Below, in pieces: positions 16,884 to 26,989 of a DNA stretch of 64,000 nt (positions are counted from its first letter, which is position 1; every line of letters starts with the position of its first letter). This DNA comes from JASHUC01 sp963849095. Its GTDB lineage: Bacteria > Pseudomonadota > Gammaproteobacteria > Steroidobacterales > Steroidobacteraceae. Both the position numbers and the translations under genes were made by a program. The stretch spans positions 372,001 through 436,000 of the forward strand of contig CAWKGA010000009.1 of assembly GCA_963849095.1 (NCBI GenBank), in the 5' to 3' direction. The notes under the pieces are model-generated. The model was not told the DNA's origin and did not search any database. It saw nothing but the letters and a program-made list of their open reading frames with translations.

Positions 16884-18130
16884 GCCGTCTCCCATAGCCT
16901 GCGCACGGGCACGGCGAACAGGCCGTCGCCGAAGTTGACGGTAGCGCCTCCGTCGTAGAGGACGACTCCCGCGGCGAAGGACGTTCCGGCCGCCTCGCGC
17001 AGCTTCCGAAGCCCCCGCAGATCGCGCTGCCCGACAGATGCCGCGGCCTTCACCTCGACGCCGGCAACAGCGGAATGCCCCTGCTCCAGTACAATGTCCA
17101 CTTCGAAGTCGTCGCGGTCCCGGAAGTGATGAAAGGTGGGTGGCTCCGCCCGCGCGCTCGCCTGGCGCCGCAGTTCCTGCAGCACGAAGGTCTCCAGTAG
17201 CGCGCCCAGCAGCGGCCGATCGCGTTCGAGACCCGCGGCGTCGATCCCGAGCAGTGCGCAGGCGACGCCCGTATCGCCCATGTGGAGCTTGGGCCGCTTC
17301 ACCAGCCGGCTCAACCGGTTCGTGTGCCACGGCGGAAGCCGTTCGAGCAGGAACACGCGTTCGAGCAGGGTCACGTAGGCATGAACAGTCTGCCGCGTCA
17401 ACTCGAACGGCGCCGAGAGCTCCGCCACGTTGATGAGTCTGGCAGACTGCGCTGCCGCCAACGCGAGAAGCTTTGGCAGCGCATCCAGCGAATGGATGTG
17501 CGTCAGATCACGAACATCGCGTTGGATCTGCGTCTCGATGTAATCGCGGTACCAGGCACGGCGTCGCGCTGGGGCGCGCCGCGCCAGCGCCGCGGGATAG
17601 CCGCCGGCTGCGATGCGCTCCGCGAGGTTGCCGCCGAGGCGCTCGGCGATACCGGTCTTGAACCCGCCCCGAAACAGCGTGTCGATGAAGCGCGGCCGCT
17701 GGTCGGCGATCTCTCCCTGCGCGAGCGGATGCAACCGCAGAATGCCCATCCGTCCCGCGAGCGAGTCGGCGAGTCGGGGAACGAACAGTACGTTGGCGGA
17801 GCCGGTGAGGATGAAGCGCCCCGGCGTCCTGCGCCGGTCGATGGCGGCCTTGAGCGAGGTGAAGATCTCCGGGACCCGCTGCACCTCATCGAGAATCGTC
17901 CTTGCCGGCAGGCCGCTCACGAAGCCTACAGGATCGCTCGCCGCCGCGCCGCGCACGGCCTCGTCATCGAAGGACACGTAACGATAGCCGCGCGGCTCGC
18001 CGACTGAGCGCGCCAGCGTCGTCTTGCCGCTCTGCCGCGGCCCATGGATCAGGACTGCCGGGGTGTCGGCGAGCGCGGCGCGCAGCCTGGGAGCAAGGTT
18101 GCGAGGATACTGTCGGGCGGCGCGGGACAT
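16880..18130 (-). CDS. AAA ATPase with DUF4143 domain
   Basis: A 416-residue cytosolic protein. Walker A is HGPRQSGKTT (residues 29-38), Walker B-like TILDEVQRVPEI follows, then the sensor FILTGSANVL and a Gly-Gly-Tyr-Pro segment typical of this family. The C-terminal DUF4143 domain carries a PD-(D/E)xK-like arrangement (DFEVDIVLEQ, GVEVKAA), suggesting nuclease ancestry. These P-loop proteins are common in islands and near restriction loci; no substrate is known. It lies between the RhuM-Fic gene (195-base gap) and the chimeric regulator (4-base overlap). Confidence 0.88.
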   Translation of the reverse strand: MSRAARQYPRNLAPRLRAALADTPAVLIHGPRQSGKTTLARSVGEPRGYRYVSFDDEAVRGAAASDPVGFVSGLPARTILDEVQRVPEIFTSLKAAIDRRRTPGRFILTGSANVLFVPRLADSLAGRMGILRLHPLAQGEIADQRPRFIDTLFRGGFKTGIAERLGGNLAERIAAGGYPAALARRAPARRRAWYRDYIETQIQRDVRDLTHIHSLDALPKLLALAAAQSARLINVAELSAPFELTRQTVHAYVTLLERVFLLERLPPWHTNRLSRLVKRPKLHMGDTGVACALLGIDAAGLERDRPLLGALLETFVLQELRRQASARAEPPTFHHFRDRDDFEVDIVLEQGHSAVAGVEVKAAASVGQRDLRGLRKLREAAGTSFAAGVVLYDGGATVNFGDGLFAVPVRRLWETA

Positions 18131-18325
18131 GGCGAATGCTAGGCCCGACCGTCGGCTGAATGCAAGTCTTGGTCCCGGCTGAACGCTAAAATCATCGCCG
18201 GCCCTTCGCTAACTGATCTGCCGGCCGCTACCCGTCCGATGTGCATTCGCCCTGGCGTAGTCCAGCACGCCTTTCGATGGCTGCACGCCGCGCGGTATCT
18301 TCGACGAGGGATTCGGTGAATCCCC

Positions 18326-19326
18326 TCACCGCTGTGGCCCCGCCAGCATGTTCATCACCAGCCGGACCATCACATCCTTGTCCTTCGGCAAGGATTCGGC
18401 GACCAGCAGCGCGAGTGCCGCGAGGCCCACATCATTGATCACAACCTCGCCGTTGCGGAACAGCCTGCCGTTGCGGTTCAGGAAGTTGACAAAGAGGAAG
18501 GACCCGATGCGCTTGTTGCCGTCGGAGAACGGGTGATTCTTGATGACGAAGTAGAGAAGATGCGCGGCCTTTGATTCCATCGTCGGATAGGCGGGCTCGC
18601 CGAAGACGCTCTGGTCGAGATTGCCGAGCAGGGCGGCCAGACCGTCGTCGCGCTCGCAGCCAAAGAGATCGCTGGCCTCGCCGCGCGCGAGCAGATCGGA
18701 TTTGAGCCGTGCAATGGCAGTGCGTGCCTCGTTCACGGCCGCCAGCACGCCTCCCGGGTTGCCTTTGGGCTCGACGAGCAAGCCGTCGTCATAGCGCTGC
18801 AGCAGCAGGAAGGTCTGCGTGTAGCGGGCGATGACATCGACGAGCCCGCGTCCCTGGTCGGTGGTCAGCGCCTCGCCGGCCGCGGCCCTGCGTACGAGTG
18901 CGAGCGCCGTCTCCAGTTCGGCGGCGTTCTGCTGGAAGCGCTGGCGGTCGAGAGTGTAGCCGCGGACCAGATGCTCGCGCAGGGTCGCAGTGGCCCACTG
19001 GCGGAAACGCGTGCCCTGAGCGGATTTGACGCGGTAGCCGACGGAGATGATGACGTCAAGGTTGTAGTGCTCGACCTCCCGATTGACGGTCCTCCCTCCC
19101 TCGACCTGAACTTGTGCAAATTTTGCACACGTTGCCCCAGGGTCCAGCTCACCGTCCCGGAACACGTTGCGGACGTGCTTCGTAATGACTGATCGCTCAC
19201 GCCCGAACAACCCGCTCATCTGGTCTTGAGTCAACCAGACCGTGTCGCGATCGAGCCGGACGTCGACCCGCACGGCGCCGTCCGGCGCCTCATAGACGAG
19301 GACTTCACCGCCCGGGCTTTCCCCCG

Positions 19327-19330
<4 letters not shown>
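18326..19330 (-). CDS. RhuM-Fic/Doc fusion protein
   Basis: 334 residues. The N-terminal RhuM module (VWLTQDQMSGLF, RSVITKHVRNVF, EVEHYNLDVIISVGYR, RFRQWATATLREHLVRGY) is often seen inside type I restriction operons. The C-terminus is a Doc-type Fic domain with HPFSDGNKRIG (266-276); the GNKR form occurs in Doc, which phosphorylates EF-Tu. The start is GTG 19330 because its bases overlap the hsdS stop (GTGA) and gggaga lies 6 bases upstream. The partial duplicate of its central part at about 24053-24290 shows the locus has recombined. Its role relative to restriction is unknown. Confidence 0.85.
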
Positions 19331-22233
<2,903 letters not shown>

Positions 22234-22294
22234 GTAGGTGCGGACTTCCTGGACGGTCGATTTCAGGTCATGGCGGCAGGCTTATCGAGAATCG

Positions 22295-22669
22295 TCATTC
22301 TTGAACATAGTAGCGGCGACGGGGGTCCTGCGGTCCGGTACCCAGGTGACGCACCAAGCCGCGGGCCACGAGGTTGCCGAGTCCGGTGCGTGTGGCGCGT
22401 GGCGTGAGGCCGATTTTCTCGGCGATCTCGTGCCTCGCGAGTCCATCGGCGGTGCGTAGCAGATCCACGATCAGGCCGCACGGGAGCAGACCCGGGTTTT
22501 CGACCTCGAGTCGATCGTCGAACAGAGCCACGCGAATGGGGGCACCGGACTGCGCGTAGTCCGTATGGGCAACCGCGTTCACCAGCACTGACCAGTGCTT
22601 AGGCACGTCACCAAGCCATTCCTGCGACGACTCCTTGTACTCCAGATACGGCTTGAGGTCGGCGATCAT
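22295..22669 (-). pseudogene. Chimera: HsdS-type N-terminus joined to AlbA_2/COG2865 ATPase fragment
   Basis: 124 codons. Residues 1-27 (MIADLKPYLEYKESSQEWL) match the usual start of a subset of HsdS proteins. From LVNAVAHTDYAQSGAPI through LFDDRLEVENPGLLP it is the central part of a COG2865-type ATP-binding regulator, and the tail is a winged helix (LARHEIAEKIGLTPRATRT). It overlaps the DUF1016 gene by 4 bases (ATGA). The complementary C-terminal portion of a similar ATPase sits in the chimera at 16218-16883, although the two need not come from one gene. Confidence 0.65.
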
Positions 22670-23676
22670 TCCTGCCCCCCATAGCCCATCTGCCGTTCAT
22701 AGGACTGATGCAGGAGGCCCGATAGATGGGGCAGTAAGTCGGGCGAACTGAGGCCACCCTCCACACCGCTACAGGTACGCTGGTAGATCGGATTGCCGAA
22801 TTGCGGTGACTTTTGCATGAGGCTGATCAGCTTGGCTTCAGTGGCTTTCATGGTTGGCTCTGCTTTCTTCACTTCGACGGCGATCAGGCGACGCAGGTGG
22901 CGGTCAAGGTGAAAATCGTCCTTGCCGACGCTCATCCGCTTTTGTCGCGCGACGAAGGTGAAACCGGAGCCGAGCTCCAGCAGCACGCCTTCGAGCTCGC
23001 GCAGGATGGCGGCCTCCAGGTCGCGCTCGCTGAACGCGCCTTTCAGGCCGAGCAGATCCAGCAGGTAGGGGTCGCGAAACACCAGATCGGGACTCATCTG
23101 CCCGTCGCGCAATTTGGCGATCCCGATGGCGACGATAGCCTTTGGTCTTTTTGACAGCGCGGTCCGCTCGAACAGCATGCCGCCGATCTTCTGCCGTAGG
23201 GTGCGCACATCCCAGCGCTCGATGCGGCACATCTCGGCGTAGAATTCACGGGCCAGCTGGTCTTTGATAGGCAGCAGAGCATGAAAATGGGACCAACTCA
23301 ATTGTTGTGACAGCGTCACGACAATTGCTTGCTCTGGAAATAGCTGCGCGAATTGCACCATGCGGGCGATTTCCGCGTAGCTGAAACCGCGTCCATACTC
23401 CGCGCTCAATTCTTGTGACACCGTCACGAGAATCTGCTTCCCGTATGCCGCGCGGCTACCCTGGAGGTTCTCATTCAAGAGACAACGTCCCAGGTGCCAA
23501 CAGAGCAGGGCCTGAGTGGCAAAGGCCACTGACGCAATCCGCTGCCGAGCGGACTGGATCAGGCTGTGCAAGTCGGCGAGCAGCGCAACCTCATCGACAA
23601 TCGCAGGCCCTACCGCCACGGTCGGTGGCATCATCGGCTTGGGATCTCGGGGATGAGCTCCGGCTTTCTTCTTCAC
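22666..23676 (-). pseudogene. DUF1016 (YhcG-type) nuclease-like protein fused to a DUF262 N-terminus
   Basis: 336 codons from GTG 23676. Residues up to about 265 are a DUF1016 protein (helical N-terminal domain, then RELEGVLLELGSGFTFVARQ and DDFHLD, the start of its PD-(D/E)xK nuclease fold). At RLIAVEVKK the sequence switches to MKATEAKLISLMQKS and NPIYQRT, the first residues of a DUF262 (GmrSD-type) protein, followed by an unrelated tail. The DUF1016 domain lacks its last strands and the DUF262 part lacks almost everything. The GTG overlaps the stop of an HsdM remnant (GTGA), so it was once part of a restriction operon. Confidence 0.68.
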
Positions 23677-24841
23677 GGCTTCGCTCCCTTCAATAGTCCA
23701 TCCAGCAATCCCTCAGCCTCCCTTTCGATGGCGAGAATGTCGGCGCTGATCTCCTCCAGCGTGCGCAGCGGCTGCGGCTTGTAGATGTATCGCGTGTCGC
23801 GTGAAACTCACCTCGTAGCCGATCCGAGTGGCGTCTTCCTTGATCCACGCATCGGGTGTGTAGGGCAACACCTCGCGGCGGATGAATGCTTCGATGCCAC
23901 CCTCTTCCAGCAGCGGAGCAGCGGCGCCTGCTCGGTGTCGCGTAGGTCGCTATCGGGCTCGTATTCGACCACGGCAGCCTTGCCGTCCCCCGAGGCCTCG
24001 AAAAGACCGCGCAGAGGGTCTGGCTTGGCCTTGCCGGGCTTGTGCACCGCGATGACATCGACGAGCCCGCGCCCCTGCGTACGAGTGCGAGAGTCGTCTC
24101 TAGTTCAGCGGCGTTCTGCTGGAAGCGCTGGCGGTTTAGGGTGTAGCCGCGGACCAGATGCTCACGAAGGGTGGTGGTCGCCCACTGGCGGAAACGTACC
24201 CCGCGATGGGAATTGATGCGGTAACCGACCGAGATGATCGCGTCCAGGTTGTAGTGCTTGACCCGGCGGCGGACGCTGCGGCGCTCGCGGCCATGGATCT
24301 GGAGCACCATGATGTTGTGCGACCAGCCGTGCTCCATCGCCTGCCGGGCGTACCAGCGCCGAGCGATGGGGTCGTCGAGCTTCTCCAGCAACGCGATGTG
24401 GTGATACCAGGGAATTTGTGCAAGAGCCTCTTGCACAATTGGCCGCTCCGGCCACGCCGCGGCGAACGCCCGCATGTACCTGAGATTGCGTGGCGAGAAG
24501 CCCTTCATGTCGGGGAATGCGTTGCGCAAGTCCGCAGCCAGTCGATCGATCACCTTGGCTCCCCAGCCCGCGCGTTCCTGTCGATCGAGGATCATTCGGC
24601 CGATGTCCCAATAGAGCATGACCATCGCCGCGTTCGCGGCGAGCACGACGCGAAGGCGTTCCTGCTGAATGCGCAGCTTGATCTCGCCGAGCATCTCCGC
24701 ATAGCCGACCGGCAGCTCCGACCGCGGAGGCGCAACGGGGAACGAGGCTCCGCTTGCGTGCGTACGCCCGCGCGAAGCACTGCCGACCGCGCTGCGCGCC
24801 AGGGCAGTAGATGCCTTCGTCAGTTTCTTCTTACCCCCCAT
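23674..24841 (-). pseudogene. Mosaic: DUF1016 N-domain + RhuM middle + HsdM C-terminus
   Basis: Starts as a DUF1016 protein (VMLYWDIGRMILDRQERAG, FSPRNLRYMRAFAAAWPE, HGWSHNIMVLQIHGRE). It then continues in frame into RhuM (KHYNLDAIISVGYRINS, REHLVRGYTLNRQRFQQNA), matching 18829-19073 at the DNA level. After about 24050 the sequence is the C-terminal 120 residues of a second HsdM (AVVEYEPDSDLRDTE, RREVLPYTPDAWIKED, IEREAEGLLDGLL) with two or more frame changes, ending at the tga around 23674. Three gene types in one locus point to repeated deletions between paralogous restriction operons. Confidence 0.7.
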
Positions 24842-24851
24842 ACCCCTGTTT

Positions 24852-26048
24852 TTAAGACCACTTCACTTCGGGGAACATCGCTCTAACCGTGCGATACCCC
24901 ACCAACCTAGAGAACAAAGAGTAGTTGCGCCGCTCGTAGCGGATTCGGCCTGCAACAACGGCCGGACTCACCTGCATCCGAGTAGCGAAATCATGAATAG
25001 CTTGAGCCGACGGGCTCAGATGCACGTTACTGCGTCGCCACGTTGCCTTATCGATAAGAATCTCCGCTGCGAGCTCGTTTGCCTCCCGTTCGATGTCTTC
25101 GGTATCTGCGGCCGGCTTCTCGATGTTCTCGTCAGCAATGGCCCGATGCTTTTCAGGGTCCAGATGCTTCCATGCGTGCACAAGCTCGTGCAGCAGAGTG
25201 AACCAGAAGTTGTCCAGGCGGTCTTCACGCACGGTGAGCCCAATAACCGGAGCGCCATTGCGACCGATCATCGCGGCGCCGTCGAGCCGCGTAGGGGATA
25301 GATGTGGCTCGATTACCAGCGCGATGCCACGTTCTGCCAGAAAATTCACTGCCAGGCGGGGCCCATCCGGCATCCAGCTGAGGCGGGAAATGTAGCGAAG
25401 CGTTTCCAGGTTCAGGTGATCCTTCCGATAGCGCCCCCTCAGGTAGTCGCGCGAGTCGGCAATCTCCCGGACGCGCGCCAGCCAAAGCTGAATGCGAACA
25501 TGATTGGTACGCGTGCCGCCACCGAAGACCTGTGTATGCCGGAGCAGCACAGGACTGGTTGCGGGAGCGAGAAGGCGGTGAAGGAGTTGCTTAGCCGTAA
25601 TTCCAGCTTCAATCCAGCCGCGTTGCTGCAGCAGATCAAGCGGAATGTCCGCTTCGTCGAAATCCGCTTCTATCTCGTATTTCCCGGTCGGTTCGCGGAC
25701 GAGCAGCGCTGGGGGAATATCGAGCTTTTCATATAGCGCCCGGATCATTGGCAGCGTGAGAGGGCGCTTCCTGGAGAGAACCTCGGACGCGCGGTTGCGG
25801 CCGCCCAATAGGTCGGCAATGTCTTTCTGACGCAGACCCTTTTCTTCCATGCGAAAGACGATCGCGTCAATCGGATCGGGTTTTTTGAAGAGGAACCGAT
25901 CCTTTTCATAGTCCTCAACGAGCTTTGCCAGAAGCTCCAGGCGAGCGCCGTCGGTCGATTCCGGCACCGGGTCCTTCTCGGCCAGCCGCCCAACCTCTTC
26001 GAGCGCTTTTCGATACTGCTCGTCAGTCTTGATGATTCGAATGTCCAT
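24852..26048 (-). CDS. higA: HigA-like antitoxin with ImmA/IrrE peptidase domain
   Basis: 398 residues from ATG 26048 (MDIRIIKTDEQYRKAL, the normal HigA start), 14 bases after the toxin stop; ATG 26087 and 26105 inside higB are alternatives. Residues ~60-110 form a Cro-type helix-turn-helix (LRQKDIADLLGGRNRASEVL) that should bind the higBA promoter. The second half is an ImmA/IrrE metallopeptidase-like domain with HELVH (287-291). Most HigA proteins are about 100-140 residues, so this is the long, peptidase-fused form. It ends 10 bases before the mosaic DUF1016 gene. Confidence 0.85.
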   Translation of the reverse strand: MDIRIIKTDEQYRKALEEVGRLAEKDPVPESTDGARLELLAKLVEDYEKDRFLFKKPDPIDAIVFRMEEKGLRQKDIADLLGGRNRASEVLSRKRPLTLPMIRALYEKLDIPPALLVREPTGKYEIEADFDEADIPLDLLQQRGWIEAGITAKQLLHRLLAPATSPVLLRHTQVFGGGTRTNHVRIQLWLARVREIADSRDYLRGRYRKDHLNLETLRYISRLSWMPDGPRLAVNFLAERGIALVIEPHLSPTRLDGAAMIGRNGAPVIGLTVREDRLDNFWFTLLHELVHAWKHLDPEKHRAIADENIEKPAADTEDIEREANELAAEILIDKATWRRSNVHLSPSAQAIHDFATRMQVSPAVVAGRIRYERRNYSLFSRLVGYRTVRAMFPEVKWS

Positions 26049-26061
26049 TGCGTTCTGGATG

Positions 26062-26352
26062 TCAGCGCTTGCGGTTTCTCTCGTCATACTCGGAGTGCGT
26101 GCCAATCCATTTCACAACCACAACGCTCGTCTGGTAGGCACAGGTAACCTCCAATCTGTACTCGTTGCCTTTCACATTGAAGATGACAGTATTGCCAGCC
26201 AGAAAGCTGGCGGAGGAATACCGATCCTTGATGTCCTGGGGTTTTGCCCATGTCGCAGCCTCCGCGTCGGATAACCAGTTTTCGATCCAGTGTCTGGCGT
26301 CGGTGTGCTTGGCGCAAAAGCCCTCCAACAAATTGCGCCCAGCAATCTTCAT
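26062..26352 (-). CDS. higB: HigB-family mRNA interferase toxin
   Basis: A 96-residue RelE-superfamily toxin. Family blocks are visible: WIENWLSDAEAATWAKP, DIKDRYSSASFLAGNTVIFN, VKGNEYRLEVTCAYQTSVV and VVKWIGTHSEYDE. HigB cleaves mRNA on the ribosome and is encoded before its antitoxin, as here. The frame is intact and ATG 26352 fits the family N-terminus. A palindrome at 26395-26409 is well placed for HigA autoregulation. Confidence 0.9.
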   Translation of the reverse strand: MKIAGRNLLEGFCAKHTDARHWIENWLSDAEAATWAKPQDIKDRYSSASFLAGNTVIFNVKGNEYRLEVTCAYQTSVVVVKWIGTHSEYDERNRKR

Positions 26353-26394
26353 GAAGCGGCCCGTGCGAGTTCAGAGCGCTAGGATAGCAGAATG

Positions 26395-26426
26395 TTCCCA
26401 CAATGGGAATTTCTATCTCGTTCCCA
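26395..26426. promoter_or_regulatory. HigA operator candidate
   Basis: Perfect palindrome ttccca-caa-tgggaa at 26395-26409, with a further ttccca half-site at 26421-26426, 43-74 bases before higB. On the minus strand a tatcct segment just downstream could be the -10 element. HigA binding is inferred from position. Confidence 0.55.
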
Positions 26427-26429
26427 TTC

Positions 26430-26940
26430 CTGTCGCCGACAATCTGCCCACCCGGGCCGCAGCAGGGGTCGAAGACCCGTCCCTTGTACGGGCAAGCATC
26501 GCCACCTGCAGGGTCTGCAGATCGCGTCGCGTGAGACCTCGAATGGCTGCGAACGACTCGGAAGCGACTCGGAACTGACCGCTTCCGAGTCGATGGCGGG
26601 GATGGCTCGCTGCATCTCGGCGACCAGCCTTCCGAGTTCGACGGCCGAACGTCGGTCTACAGTTTACTCAGGACATTGAGCATTCCTACTCAGCGCCTTG
26701 ATCGGAGTCCATGACGATCGAGATGCGCGCTGCCCGCTCCACCCAGCGCCTTGCGCCTGTAGCTGGATATGTAGCTATCGAGGGCACCCGATAGCCATAT
26801 CTCTTGATATTCAATTACTTGAGGATCGCTCCACGCGAGCAGGTGCAGAATCTGGAGTGATCTGGTCCTCGCCAAGGGCCATGACCGCGGGGTTCAACGG
26901 AACGATCGTCTTCGCTCTGCAGACCAGCGCGCGCAATGAG
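26430..26940. other. Non-coding debris between higB promoter and the G8 gene
   Basis: No supported gene. Contains a 45-base scrap (26456-26500) matching hsdM at 21605-21650 with a few differences and one gap. It also holds a repeat-rich segment (26554-26589) resembling 47579-47615 and two tgtagct copies like those before the integrase. It looks like a junction zone of several recombination events. Confidence 0.55.
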
Positions 26941-26941
26941 A

Positions 26942-26965
26942 AGCCCCCGGGCTGCGCCGGGGGCT
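26942..26965 (-). terminator. Hairpin terminator after the G8-domain gene
   Basis: Perfect 9 bp stem agcccccgg / ccgggggct with a 6-base loop, 24 bases past the stop of the G8-domain gene reading leftward. The following minus-strand sequence (ttctcatt) is only weakly T-rich. Confidence 0.6.
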
Positions 26966-26989
26966 CCTGCTCACACGGCAGTGCGCAAC

